Shown here piece after piece: positions 51,098 to 63,214 of a stretch of 64,000 nt of DNA. The notes beneath the pieces were generated by a model that searched no databases, was not told the DNA's origin, and saw nothing but the letters and a program-made list of their open reading frames with translations. Both the position numbers and the translations under genes were made by a program. The stretch is from the NCBI RefSeq assembly GCF_003173775.1, contig NZ_CP029552.1:6221001-6285000 (forward strand), written 5' to 3'. Within the stretch, counting starts at the first letter, position 1, and the number at the start of each line of letters is the position of its first letter. Source of the DNA: Methylobacterium sp. 17Sr1-1 (lineage in GTDB: Bacteria > Pseudomonadota > Alphaproteobacteria > Rhizobiales > Beijerinckiaceae).

Positions 51098-51793
51098 TCA
51101 CCGGCCCGGCGCGAAGAACCGCGTGTCGGGACCGATCCGCCCGGTCCGCCGGGCATAGGGGCGAAGCACGGTGACGAGTGCGCCCCACGCCTCACGGCGA
51201 CGGATGGCGCCGTGCCCCGCGACAACCTGAGCTATGCTCTGCAAGGCAGCCCCCCGCGCAAGATCGCCCAGGGTGCTCGCCGCCTCCCATGATGGTGGCG
51301 CGTAACGGCGGACCAGCGCCACGATCACGGCACCTTCGAGCAAGCATGCCGCCAGGACTTGGCCGCCATCACCGAGCATCTTGCCGGTCACTGCGGCAGC
51401 CAGCGCGAAGGCGGCGAAACCGGTGCCCAGCACACGGCCGGAGATGGAGGGGCTGGGGATATTTAGACCGGTCTCAGCGACGAGGTGAGCGTGCCAGCCC
51501 GCGTGGTCGCGCGTGCCCGCGAAGCGCGTGAGATAGGTCTCGGGGCGGAGGTCGCGATCCGGGTGCCGTAGCAGGATCGCCCGTCGAAGCGCGTAGAAGG
51601 CCCTTGCGGTCAGACATGGCAGATCATCGCTTCGCTCGACCATCGGCACATGCGCCCGGACGACCTCGAAGAGATCGCCGACCGTCTCGCACTTTTCAGC
51701 CTCGCCTTCGCTGATCGTGATGCCGAACGCACCTTCGACCACCAGAACGATCTCGACATCGTCGTCTGGGTCAATGTCGAGAGAATCGATCAT
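51098..51793 (-). CDS. Acyl-carrier-protein-like domain fused to a membrane region, no phosphopantetheine serine
   Basis: 231 residues from ATG 51793. Residues 1-50 (MIDSLDIDPDDDVEIVLVVE, GAFGITISEGEAEKCETVGD) align with ACP helices II and III, but proline replaces the carrier serine (DSLD matches DPDDD). It therefore cannot be charged. A membrane hairpin follows at about 115-160 (SGRVLGTGFAAFALAAAVTG, then VLAACLLEGAVIVALV). The tail is basic. It may be a DUF1493-like relative. Function unknown. It stands in a small gap between two enzymes. Confidence 0.65.
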   Translation of the reverse strand: MIDSLDIDPDDDVEIVLVVEGAFGITISEGEAEKCETVGDLFEVVRAHVPMVERSDDLPCLTARAFYALRRAILLRHPDRDLRPETYLTRFAGTRDHAGWHAHLVAETGLNIPSPSISGRVLGTGFAAFALAAAVTGKMLGDGGQVLAACLLEGAVIVALVRRYAPPSWEAASTLGDLARGAALQSIAQVVAGHGAIRRREAWGALVTVLRPYARRTGRIGPDTRFFAPGR

Positions 51794-51894
51794 CGTGATC
51801 TTTCAGGATACCCTCCAGCCGGAAATTTACCACGCGACCGATCAGGCCGAAAAGCCTCCTTACCGTTAGGGAAAGCGCTGGCGATCATGATCGG

Positions 51895-52608
51895 TCAGGC
51901 CGGTTGTAGGCCCATCAACGCCCGCTCCACCGCCGCCTCGGCATGCAGCACCGTGGTGTCGAAGAGCGGCACCGAGCTGTCCTCCGGCCGCACCAGCAGC
52001 ATGATCTCGGTGCAGCCGAGGATGACCGCTTGCGCGCCCCGCTCGACGAGCCGGGCGATGACCGCCCGGTAGGCCTCGCGCGAGGCCGGCTTTGCCCGGC
52101 CCTGGACCAGTTCCTCGTAGATCACCCGGTGGACCATTGCACGATCGTCGGCGCCCGGCACCAGCACGTCGAGGCCGTGGCGCGCCGCGAGGCGGCCCTT
52201 GTAGAAATCCTGCTCCATGGTGAAGGCGGTGCCGAGGAGGCCGATCCGGGACAGGCCGGCGGCGCGGATCCGCTCGGCGGTCGGATCGGCGATATGCAGC
52301 AGCGGCAGGCCGATCGCCGCCTGCACCTCGTCGGCCATGCGGTGCATGGTGTTGGTGCAGATCACCACGAAGTCCGCCCCGCCCCGCTCCAAGCGCCGGG
52401 CGGCCGCGATCAGTTCGTCGGCCGCCTCGTCCCAGCGCCCGGCATGCTGCAAGGCCTCGATCTCGCCGAAATCGAACGACCACATCAGGCAGCGCGCGGA
52501 GCGCAGGCCCCCGAGGCGGGCGCGAACCGTCTCGTTGATGATGCGGTAGTATTCGGCCGAGCTCTCCCAGCTCATCCCGCCGATCAGACCGATGACCTTC
52601 TGCTGCAT
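51895..52608 (-). CDS. Aspartate/glutamate racemase family protein
   Basis: 237 residues from ATG 52608 with GGAGG 6 bases upstream. The two catalytic-type cysteines are in VVICTNTMHRMADEVQ and VILGCTEIMLLVRP. It starts KVIGLIGGMSWESSAEYYRI, the usual opening. It racemises an acidic amino acid without PLP. The M20 peptidase gene ends 72 bases upstream of its start in the same direction, so the two may form an operon for peptide or amino-acid use. Confidence 0.92.
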   Translation of the reverse strand: MQQKVIGLIGGMSWESSAEYYRIINETVRARLGGLRSARCLMWSFDFGEIEALQHAGRWDEAADELIAAARRLERGGADFVVICTNTMHRMADEVQAAIGLPLLHIADPTAERIRAAGLSRIGLLGTAFTMEQDFYKGRLAARHGLDVLVPGADDRAMVHRVIYEELVQGRAKPASREAYRAVIARLVERGAQAVILGCTEIMLLVRPEDSSVPLFDTTVLHAEAAVERALMGLQPA

Positions 52609-52679
52609 GTCCGGCCTCCTTTCGACGGTGACGCGCCAGGGGGTTACCTGCCGCCGGTCGCCCGGCGGCAGGTCCGTCC

Positions 52680-54062
52680 CTACTTCGCCAGCGCCGCCAG
52701 GATGCGCGCCCAGGAGCGCGTGCCCTTGTGGAAGCTCTGCAGGTCGTACTTCTCGTTCGGCGAGTGCACCCGGTCGTCGTCGAGGCCGAATCCGACCAGC
52801 AGGGTGTCGAGGCCCAGCGTGCGCTTGAAGTCGCCGACGATCGGGATCGAGCCGCCCGACCCGATCGTCACCGGGGCCCTCCCCCACTCCTCGGCGAGCG
52901 CGCCCTTGGCGGCCTCCAGCGCCGGCATGCCGTGGGGCAGGGCGAGAGCCCGCGAGCCCTTGTGGGTGACGACCTCGGCCTTGCAATCGGCCGGGATGCG
53001 CTCCTGGACGAAGGCGCGGAAGTTGCGGTCGAGGGCCTCCGGATCCTGGTCGCCGACGAGGCGGAACGAGATCTTGGCGCTCGCCTTCGCGGCGATCACC
53101 GTCTTGGTGCCCTCGCCGGTATAGCCGCCGATGATGCCGTTGGCGTCGCAGGTCGGGCGGGACTGGATCTGCTCGATCAGCATCCGGTCGCGCTCGCCGG
53201 CCGGCCGGTTCAGGCCGACGGTGCCGAGGAAGCTCTCCGGGGTCAGGTCGAGGCCGCGCCACTGCTCCAGAACCTCCGCAGGCGTCTCGTGCACGCCGTC
53301 GTAGAAGCCCTGCACGGTCACCCGGCCCTGGTCGTCGTGCAGGTCGGCGATGATGCGCGAGAGCACCCGGATCGGATTGGCGGCCGCGCCCCCGAACAGG
53401 CCCGAATGCAGGTCGCGGTCGGCGCAAGCGACCGTGACCTCGAAATAGGCGAGCCCCCGCAGGGACGAGGTGATCGCCGGGGTGTCGCGGTCCCACATCC
53501 CGGTGTCGCAGACGAGCGCCACATCGGCCTTCAGCTCGTCGCGGTTCGCCGCGACCCACTCGGGCAGGAACTTCGAGCCGTCCTCCTCCGCGCCCTCGAT
53601 CAGGATCGTGACGCCGACCGGCAACTCGCCGTCGATCGCCTTGAAGGCGCGGCAGGCCTCGACGAAGGTCATCACCTGGCCCTTATCGTCGCAGGCGCCC
53701 CGCGCGCTGATGACCTTGCGGCCGTTGGCCAGCACCGCCATGCGCGGCTCGAAGGGCGGCGTCTCCCACTCGTCCAGGGGATCGACCGGCTGCACGTCGT
53801 AATGGCCGTAGAACAGCACGTGCGGCGCGCCGGGCTTGGGGTAGTGGCCGAGCACCACCGGATGGCCGCCGGTCTCGCGCAGGGACGTCTCGAAGCCCAT
53901 GGCGGCGAGGTCGCCCTTCAGCCACTCCGCCGCCTTCCGGCACTCCGCCGCGTAGGCCGGATCGGTCGAGATCGACTGGATGCGCAGGAAGGCGAACAGC
54001 CGCTCCAGGGAATTGTCGAGGTCGCGGTCGATGTCGTTGAGGATCCGGTCAAGCGCGGCCAT
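52680..54062 (-). CDS. M20-family metallopeptidase (dipeptidase)
   Basis: 460 residues from ATG 54062. Metal ligands: the histidine of LFYGHYDVQPVDPLDEW, aspartate of GACDDKGQ, glutamate pair of EGAEEDGS, and aspartate of CDTGMW. The dimerisation lid is about 190-320. The length and these motifs fit the dipeptidase branch (ArgE/DapE/CNDP). It hydrolyses small peptides or amides in the cytoplasm. It runs in the same direction as the racemase gene. Confidence 0.93.
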   Translation of the reverse strand: MAALDRILNDIDRDLDNSLERLFAFLRIQSISTDPAYAAECRKAAEWLKGDLAAMGFETSLRETGGHPVVLGHYPKPGAPHVLFYGHYDVQPVDPLDEWETPPFEPRMAVLANGRKVISARGACDDKGQVMTFVEACRAFKAIDGELPVGVTILIEGAEEDGSKFLPEWVAANRDELKADVALVCDTGMWDRDTPAITSSLRGLAYFEVTVACADRDLHSGLFGGAAANPIRVLSRIIADLHDDQGRVTVQGFYDGVHETPAEVLEQWRGLDLTPESFLGTVGLNRPAGERDRMLIEQIQSRPTCDANGIIGGYTGEGTKTVIAAKASAKISFRLVGDQDPEALDRNFRAFVQERIPADCKAEVVTHKGSRALALPHGMPALEAAKGALAEEWGRAPVTIGSGGSIPIVGDFKRTLGLDTLLVGFGLDDDRVHSPNEKYDLQSFHKGTRSWARILAALAK

Positions 54063-54238
54063 GCGGTGTCTCCGGTCTGGCCGGGCCCCCTGGCCCGGCG
54101 CTCACCGCGCCATCACTAGCGCAGCGGACCGGTGGCCAGAAGCCGTCGGGTGCGGGCCACTGGCCGTCTCGGGCGCATGGCGAGCGCAAAGCGGTGGACG
54201 GGCTTCCAAGAACCTGCCGGCTCGGCCGTGACTGAAGG

Positions 54239-54398
54239 CACACCCTCCATGTCATTCCGGGGCCGCGGAGCGGAGCCCGGAATCCAGAACCGCGGGTAAT
54301 GCAGAATGAAGCGGGAGGCGTTCCGCTCTGTTCTGAATGACCTGAGTCTCTGGATTCCGGGCTCCGCTGCGCGGCCCCGGAATGACGCGGAGGGTGTG
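54239..54398. repeat. Dispersed palindromic repeat, copy 3 (long)
   Basis: The left arm CACACCCTCCATGTCATTCC (54239-54258) with GGGGCCGCGGAGCGGAGCCC onward is inverted against TCTGGATTCCGGGCTCCGCT through GAATGACGCGGAGGGTGTG (54349-54398). The arms are about 50 bp with few mismatches. The roughly 60-bp centre, with GAAGCGGGAGGCGTTCCGCT, resembles that of copy 2. It lies between the M20 peptidase and the porin genes. Confidence 0.85.
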
Positions 54399-54466
54399 AA
54401 GGCTGTCGGGCGGATCCGAAGGGCCCGTGAGACGATCACCGGACGACGATCGTCCGGCGATCGATC

Positions 54467-55303
54467 TCAGTACGTCAGGCCGCCGAGGCCCGGCAGGGCG
54501 AGGCCGTTGCCGAAGGCCCAGCGCAGGCCGACCCGGAACTCGTTGGCGGCGATGTCCTTGATGCGGGTGTTCTGGTTGTAGGCGTCGAAACCGGTACGGG
54601 CCTTCCCGAGATCGAGATAGCGGTAGCTCGCATCGACGCTCACGCCGGCGCCGATCTCGTAGGAGATGCCCGCCATCGCCGCCCAGGCGAGCCCGATCGC
54701 CGTGTGGTTGGCGCGGGGGTCGTAGCCTTGCGCCCCGAGCTTGTAGGTGCCGTCGACGCCGCTGCCGCAGGCGGTGGTGAAGCAGGTCGTGCCGGTCCAG
54801 GCATCGTGGAAGCGGTTGCTCGCCATGCCGACGCCGGCGCCGATATAGGGGGTGAAGCCCCACCACGTGCCGAGATCGACGTAGACGTTGAACAGGCCGG
54901 TCAGGACGTCGAGCTTGCCGGCCTCGGTGTTGAAGCCCTCGACGAAGTTGGTGCGCGAGGAATAGTCGCGGAAGCGGCTGCGGGTGCGCCCATCGACGGT
55001 GACGTCGGCGCGCAGGAAGCTGTTGAAGCGGTAGCCGATGCCGCCGCCATAGCCGTCGGTGTTGCCGAGGCGAAATCCCACGAGCTTGGCGCCCTCGGTA
55101 CCCGGCAAGGTGTCGTCCTTCGGGTGGCGGAAGTCGCTCATCGTGTAGTCGCCGCGCAGGTACCAGCCGGAGCCGATCTCCACCGGGGCGGCAGGCGGCG
55201 GCGGCGGCGGAGGTGGCGGCAGCAGATCGGCGGCGAGCGCGGGCGCGCCGACGAGGCCGAGCCCGAGGGCCGCGACCGGGAGAGAGAGACCGAACCGTGC
55301 CAT
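54467..55303 (-). CDS. Outer-membrane beta-barrel protein (Omp31-like), first paralogue
   Basis: 278 residues from ATG 55303. A signal peptide ends at APALAADL near residue 25, then a nine-proline run. The barrel has the IGSGWYLRGDYTMSDF strand and YIGAGVGMASNRFHDAW, typical of the Rhizobiales Omp31/RopB-type proteins. It ends in LGGLTY with a C-terminal aromatic, as needed for the Bam complex. It is followed upstream by a second, related gene; the two have diverged in the loops. Confidence 0.9.
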   Translation of the reverse strand: MARFGLSLPVAALGLGLVGAPALAADLLPPPPPPPPPAAPVEIGSGWYLRGDYTMSDFRHPKDDTLPGTEGAKLVGFRLGNTDGYGGGIGYRFNSFLRADVTVDGRTRSRFRDYSSRTNFVEGFNTEAGKLDVLTGLFNVYVDLGTWWGFTPYIGAGVGMASNRFHDAWTGTTCFTTACGSGVDGTYKLGAQGYDPRANHTAIGLAWAAMAGISYEIGAGVSVDASYRYLDLGKARTGFDAYNQNTRIKDIAANEFRVGLRWAFGNGLALPGLGGLTY

Positions 55304-55476
55304 GGGGCGCCCTTTCCTGCCCCATCGGCTCCTGGGCCGGGGCGAATTACGCGAAACTGGGAGTGGGACCATCTGCCCGATCATTGACGTAACGTAATAC
55401 AATGAGCGGAGACTTAACCCTAACGGTCTGCCGCTGCCGTCTCCGGCGCCGATGCGCCGGAGACGGATCGTGGGTC

Positions 55477-56409
55477 TCAGTACTTGCGCACCAGCGGCAC
55501 CATCGGGGGCGGCGGCGGCTCGTAGGCGGCAGCGAGCACCGGCGCGCCGAACATCCAGCGCATGCCGAGCTTGATGTCGTGGGCCTCGATGTCCTTGACC
55601 TTGATCGGGGTCAGGGTACTGCCGCAGAAGCAGTTCAGCACGCCGGTGCTGCCCTCGCCGAGGTTGAGGTAACGGTAGGCCAGCTCGAGCTTCAGGTTCG
55701 GGGTGACGGCGTAGGACAAGCCGGCGTGCAGAGCCCAGGCGAAGCTCGTCTTCATCTGGGTCTTGTAGGTGCCGCCGCTGATGTTCTGGTAGCCGAACGG
55801 CTTCACGTCCGGATAATCCGGGTAGGTATAGCTGCCGGTGATCTGGCTCGTCTCCGACAGGCCGGAGAAGCGGTGGAACGCCGCGCCGACGCCGGCGCCG
55901 ATGAACGGCGTGACGCCGTAATAGGTGCCGAGATCGGCGTAGCCGTTCACCAGGACGACCGCGGCCGAGTAGTTGCCGTTGGTGGTCTCGTAGGTGGTCT
56001 CGTCGTGGTCGCGGCGCAGGCCGGCCTCGTCGTAGGTCGAGTAGGACGACTTGATGCGGTCGTTGGTGCGGAAGCCGCTGGAGAAGCGGTACTCGCCGGT
56101 CACGTCGCCGCGCAGCCAGGAATTGAACTGGTAGCCCACGCCGATGCCCGCGAAACCGCCGGCCCCGAGATCGCTGTTGTAGTAGTTGACGACGTCCGGG
56201 CTCGGCACGGTCGAGAGCTTCGGCCGGGTGTAGATGCTGGCGCCGACATCGCCGCGCAGGTACCAGCCGCCGCCGAACTCGACCGGCGGGGGCGGCAGCG
56301 GCGGGGGCGGAGGCGGCAGGAGGTCGGCGGCGTGAACGAGCCCCGGCGCGGCCACGCTCGCAGCGAGCGTGATGATGCGCGCCAGCGCGAGTGGCTTGCT
56401 GCGGCCCAT
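55477..56409 (-). CDS. Outer-membrane beta-barrel protein (Omp31-like), second paralogue
   Basis: 310 residues from ATG 56409 with AAGGA upstream. The signal peptide ends near VHAADL, then DLLPPPPPPLPPPP, as in its neighbour. The shared strand is FGGGWYLRGDVGASIYTR; the next is FIGAGVGAAFHRFSGL. Loop regions with two Cys (NCFCGS) are different from those of the other paralogue. The C-terminal aromatic is Tyr (PLVRKY). The barrel probably adds to the outer-membrane surface or permeability. 173 bases separate it from the first paralogue. Confidence 0.9.
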   Translation of the reverse strand: MGRSKPLALARIITLAASVAAPGLVHAADLLPPPPPPLPPPPVEFGGGWYLRGDVGASIYTRPKLSTVPSPDVVNYYNSDLGAGGFAGIGVGYQFNSWLRGDVTGEYRFSSGFRTNDRIKSSYSTYDEAGLRRDHDETTYETTNGNYSAAVVLVNGYADLGTYYGVTPFIGAGVGAAFHRFSGLSETSQITGSYTYPDYPDVKPFGYQNISGGTYKTQMKTSFAWALHAGLSYAVTPNLKLELAYRYLNLGEGSTGVLNCFCGSTLTPIKVKDIEAHDIKLGMRWMFGAPVLAAAYEPPPPPMVPLVRKY

Positions 56410-56639
56410 GACGGTTCCTTGTGTGAAGGGCCGCGAGTGGGTCGGGCGGCCGTTCTGGAAGACGTCACGACTGTCGCCGGGTTCGGTAAACCCGCGCTTA
56501 ACGTTAAGCCTTAGGGCTGAGAAAGTGTTGCAGTTGATTGATTGGGCTGCACCGTCAGACCGTGCCCGAAGATGCGGTCGCGGAATGCGCCAGTCATACG
56601 GGCAGCGTCGTCGATCGCTCGCGTTGCGGGTGTAATACG

Positions 56640-56665
56640 GGGACGGAGGACCTCGCCTCCGTCCC
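56640..56665 (-). terminator. Hairpin after glmM
   Basis: GGGACGGAGG (56640-56649) pairs with CCTCCGTCCC (56656-56665) over 10 bp with a 6-base loop. It lies 13 bases past the glmM stop on the - strand. No long T run is seen. Confidence 0.6.
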
Positions 56666-56678
56666 GGTCCGGTCGCGA

Positions 56679-58022
<1,344 letters not shown>

Positions 58023-58149
58023 GGCTGTGTTCTCCCTGTCCCGTTCCGGGCCATCCCGGCCGCCGGCGAGCGACGCCGCGCAAGGCCGGTGCCGCCACTC
58101 GAAACCGCCGTCACATGGCGTCTGGGTTATTTTGAGGCTGCTCTGCAAC

Positions 58150-58187
58150 GACAAGGGGCGGCGGGATCGCTCCCGCCGCCCCTTGTC
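58150..58187 (-). terminator. ftsH terminator: perfect 17-bp stem with a GCGA tetraloop
   Basis: On the - strand GACAAGGGGCGGCGGGA and TCCCGCCGCCCCTTGTC pair perfectly around GCGA, a GNRA-type loop. It sits 33 bases past the ftsH stop. It has no T run, so it may act as a 3' stabiliser as well as a stop. Confidence 0.7.
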
Positions 58188-58219
58188 AACTTCGCCGAGC
58201 GGTGTGGATTCCGCGCCGC

Positions 58220-60142
<1,923 letters not shown>

Positions 60143-60289
60143 CGAAGAGTCAATCCCTGAGGAGCGCGGTACCGGGCGGGCGTGCTGGGTGGGCACCGGC
60201 ACTCGGACCGCAATGTAGGCACCCGCCCGGTGCTTGCCAAGTAATCGCCCGCGCCTGCGGCGCCGCGCGCGTCCCGGCTCACCCGAACG

Positions 60290-61417
60290 TCATGACGGGG
60301 GCTGTCGGCGCGGCCGCGCTGGGCTGAAAGCCAGCCTGCCGCGACCGGCCGCCAGGAGGAGGCCCGCGAGCGTGCGCCGGCAGGAAGCGCCCGACCGCAG
60401 GGCCGGGAGGATCTCGCCCAGCACGATCCGCTCCAGCCGCTCCAGGCGCGGCGGGTAGGGCGAGGCCTCCGCTTGCTTGGCGGCGCCTTGCACGGCCGCG
60501 ACGGCGAGGCCCACGACCCGCAGGGCCACCGCCTCCGGCAGGGCCGCGAGGCCGGCGCCGTCGAGGACGAGGCACCCCTTCCCGCCCGAAGCGGGCCGGC
60601 GGAGATCGCGCAGCGCCGCCCCGGCGGCGTCGCTCAGGGCCGCCTCGTCGCGGCGCAGGCGCCCGGCGAGGCGGGCGAGGCGCTCCGCGGTCAGGCCCTC
60701 CTCGGCGAGCAGCGGCAGCAGGCGACGCAGGCGGGCGCGGCCGAAGCGCGGATCGGCGTTGGAGGGGTCGCGCACGAAGGGCCAACCCCTCTCCGCGCAG
60801 GTGGCGACGAGCCGGGCCTTCGGGACGCTCAGGAAAGGCCGCCCGAGGGCGAGCCCGTCGAGGGTGCGGGCCGGCGCCATCCCGGACAGGCCGGCGGGAC
60901 CGGATCCGGCGCAGAGGCGCATCAGCACGGTCTCGGCCTGATCGTCGAGGGTGTGGGCGGTGAGGACGAGATCGGCGCCCGTCTCCCGGGCGAGTTCGGC
61001 GAGCAGACGGTAGCGGGCCGCCCGCGCCGCTTCCTGGAGGCGCGCCGTCGGCTTCGGGCCGGTCCAGGCGAGGATCCGGTGCTTGAGGCCGAGCCGGGCG
61101 GCGAGGCCCGCGACCCCGTCGGCTTCCGCGGCCGAGCCGGGACGCAGGCCGTGATCGACGGTGGCGACGACGAGGGGGAATCCGCGCCCGGTCCAGGCGG
61201 CGCAGCTTTGAGCGAGGGCGGCGCAGCCCATCAGCGCCGTCGAATCGGGTCCGCCGGACACCGCCAGCACGGCGCCCCGGTAAGCCGTACCGGGGCCGAT
61301 CCAGGGCTCCAGGAGCGCGGCGCTCTCGGCCTGGCCGAGGGGGGTGTCAGGAGACGCCCCGTCCGGGCGGCTCACATCTTGCGTCTCAGAGCCTCTTCGA
61401 GTCGGACAGGCGCTCAC
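60290..61417 (-). CDS. tilS: tRNA(Ile)-lysidine synthetase
   Basis: 375 residues from GTG 61417, which overlaps the cpoB stop. The P-loop AVSGGPDSTALMG, the following VVATVDHGLRPGS and LTAHTLDDQAETVLMRL, and the substrate-binding helical region are present. It makes lysidine at the wobble base of tRNA-Ile(CAU) and is essential. The gene is translationally coupled to cpoB and precedes ftsH, the conserved alphaproteobacterial order. Confidence 0.95.
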   Translation of the reverse strand: MSACPTRRGSETQDVSRPDGASPDTPLGQAESAALLEPWIGPGTAYRGAVLAVSGGPDSTALMGCAALAQSCAAWTGRGFPLVVATVDHGLRPGSAAEADGVAGLAARLGLKHRILAWTGPKPTARLQEAARAARYRLLAELARETGADLVLTAHTLDDQAETVLMRLCAGSGPAGLSGMAPARTLDGLALGRPFLSVPKARLVATCAERGWPFVRDPSNADPRFGRARLRRLLPLLAEEGLTAERLARLAGRLRRDEAALSDAAGAALRDLRRPASGGKGCLVLDGAGLAALPEAVALRVVGLAVAAVQGAAKQAEASPYPPRLERLERIVLGEILPALRSGASCRRTLAGLLLAAGRGRLAFSPARPRRQPPS

Positions 61418-62409
61418 GCCGCGCAGCGCGCGCGCCGCTGCTCCCGGTCGACGCCCTGCTTCACCGTCGAGGAGGCCTGCGGGAACTTGCGCTCCAGCTC
61501 GGCCAGGGTGGCGCAGGCCTGCTCGCGGGCGCCGAGCGCGTTGAGCGAGGCGCCGAGCTTCAGCATCGCGTCAGGCGCCTTGCGCGAGCGGGCGTAGTCG
61601 GTCGAGACCTTCAGGAACTGCTCGGCCGCTTCGCGGGTGCGGTTGCGCTGCAGGTAGCTCTCGCCGAGCCAGTAGGTCGCGTCCGGCACCAGGGCGTCGC
61701 GGGGATGCGACTGGATGAACTGACGCAGGCTCATCTCGGCCTGCTCGTACTGGCGCTGCAGCACGTAGGCGTAGGCTGTCTCGTAATCCGCCTTCGCATC
61801 GCCGCTTCCCGTGGCGGCGACGCTGGCCGAGGGCCGCGGCGCCGCCGCCGGAGCGGTGGCGGCCGGGCGGGACGGCGGGCGCAGGTCCACGGGCTCGCCG
61901 TAATCGGGCGTCTCGTCCTCGATCGCCGCGCGGGGTGCGGCGAGGGCGGCGGTGGTGTTCGGGGTCGCGGGAGCGGCCGCCGCGTTGCGCGGCGCCGGCG
62001 AGGGCGTGGCGGCGCCCGAGCCCGTCGTACTGCCGAGCGCCTGCGGCCCCCCTCCAAGCGCCTGCGGCGCGCCCGGGGCACCGGGATTCTGGGACGGATC
62101 GAAGGCGTCGCTGCGCTTCTGGGGCTTGCCCTGCGGCGTCGCGGCCGCCGGCTTCTGGCCGCCCTTCTGCTCCTGGAAGCGGAACTCGACATCCTCCTGG
62201 AACTTGCGCAGCTGCTCCTTGAGCTGGCGGTTCTCGTACTGGAGCGATTCGATCTGGCCCGCCATCTGGCGCGACTGGTTCTCCAGGCGGTTGAGGCGCA
62301 CCACGAACTCGGCGGCATCCTGAGCCGCGGCCGGGCACGCGGCGGCGAGGGCCAGGCCTGAGACGGCGAGAGGGGCGAGGAGCAGGCGGCGAAGCATGGC
62401 GGGGCGCAT
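61414..62409 (-). CDS. cpoB: Cell division coordinator CpoB (YbgF)
   Basis: About 331 residues from ATG 62409; ATG 62397 is an alternative with the same signal peptide. A signal peptide ends near PAAAQ-DAAE. A coiled coil (RLENQSRQMAGQIESLQYEN, residues about 35-85) is followed by a low-complexity Ala/Pro linker (85-200) and TPR-like repeats (about 205-320, ETAYAYVLQRQYEQAEMSLR). It is a periplasmic partner of the Tol-Pal system and couples envelope constriction. It ends TVKQGVDREQRRARCAA. It is downstream of pal. Confidence 0.92.
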   Translation of the reverse strand: MRPAMLRRLLLAPLAVSGLALAAACPAAAQDAAEFVVRLNRLENQSRQMAGQIESLQYENRQLKEQLRKFQEDVEFRFQEQKGGQKPAAATPQGKPQKRSDAFDPSQNPGAPGAPQALGGGPQALGSTTGSGAATPSPAPRNAAAAPATPNTTAALAAPRAAIEDETPDYGEPVDLRPPSRPAATAPAAAPRPSASVAATGSGDAKADYETAYAYVLQRQYEQAEMSLRQFIQSHPRDALVPDATYWLGESYLQRNRTREAAEQFLKVSTDYARSRKAPDAMLKLGASLNALGAREQACATLAELERKFPQASSTVKQGVDREQRRARCAA

Positions 62410-62540
62410 CACGGCTCGGGTCAGGCGGCAGGTCCGCACTCGGGAGCGCGGGTTAGCAGATGCCGCGGCTCCGGGCAAAAGGGACGGCGCGGTCCGCGCC
62501 GTCCACCGGAATCGGGGCGGCCTTCGCCACCCCTTCCTGC

Positions 62541-62680
62541 TTCGAACGAGGGCGGCCCGCGCCGCTTCCTCCTCGTTGAGAACAGGGCGGCTCGCGCCGC
62601 TTCTTCCTCATTGAGAACTGGGCGGCTCGCGCCGCTTCTTCCTTGTTGAGAACAGGGCGGCTCGCGCCGCCCCGGCCTCA
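62541..62680 (-). repeat. Four tandem 35-bp repeats forming hairpins between pal and cpoB
   Basis: Units occupy 62541-62575, 62576-62610, 62611-62645 and 62646-62680. The last two bases of the array belong to the pal stop region (62678-62680). The consensus on the + strand is TTGAGAACAGGGCGGCTCGC then GCCGCTTCTTCCTCA. Each unit has a GCGGC/GCCGC stem with a TCGC-type loop. The next hairpin (GGACGGCGCGGTCCGCGCCGTCC near 62482-62504) is different. The array lies between two genes of one operon. Confidence 0.9.
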
Positions 62681-63214
62681 CGAGCCGGCGCCGCCGTCCA
62701 GCACCGTGACGGCGCGGCGGTTCTGCGACCAGCACGAGATGTCGTTGCAGACCGCGACCGGGCGCTCCTTGCCGTAGGAGACGGTGCGCATGCGGTTCGA
62801 GCCGATGCCCCGGGAGGCGAGGTAGTCCCGCACCGCCTGCGCGCGGCGGGCGCCGAGGGAGAAGTTGTACTCGCGGGTGCCGCGCTCGTCGGCGTGGCCC
62901 TCGATCAGGAACGTGTAGCGCGGGTAGCGCGACAGCCACTGCGCCTGCTTGTCGAGGGTGGCGGTGGCGGTCGGGGTCAGGTCGGTCGAGTCGGACTCGA
63001 AGAAGACCCGGTCGCCGATATTGACCACGAAGTCCTGGGCGCTGCCCGGCGTCGCGGGACCGCCGCGGCCGCCCATGCCCCCGGCACCGCCGGCGCCATA
63101 GGCCGCCGAGGCGTCGGCGAGGTCGTTGTTGCTCGCGCAGGCCGCCATCGACAGGGCGAGCCCGAGGGCGGCGGTGATCTTGAGCGCGCGCAGGGGCGCG
63201 AGCGGCAGCGGCAT
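62678..63214 (-). CDS. pal: Peptidoglycan-associated lipoprotein Pal
   Basis: 178 residues from ATG 63214 (AGGAG upstream; the longer reading to 63301 is not needed). A lipobox (LSMAAC, Cys26) marks the lipidated start. The OmpA-type domain has FESDSTDLTPTATATLDKQA, EGHADERGTREYN and RAQAVRDYLASRGI. It holds outer membrane to peptidoglycan in the Tol-Pal complex. The last coding bases fall inside the 35-bp repeat array. cpoB follows 268 bases after the stop. Confidence 0.96.
   Translation of the reverse strand: MPLPLAPLRALKITAALGLALSMAACASNNDLADASAAYGAGGAGGMGGRGGPATPGSAQDFVVNIGDRVFFESDSTDLTPTATATLDKQAQWLSRYPRYTFLIEGHADERGTREYNFSLGARRAQAVRDYLASRGIGSNRMRTVSYGKERPVAVCNDISCWSQNRRAVTVLDGGAGS

Noticed and set aside
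62541..62680. CRISPR array
   Set aside because: The units are contiguous with no spacers between them and no cas genes are near.
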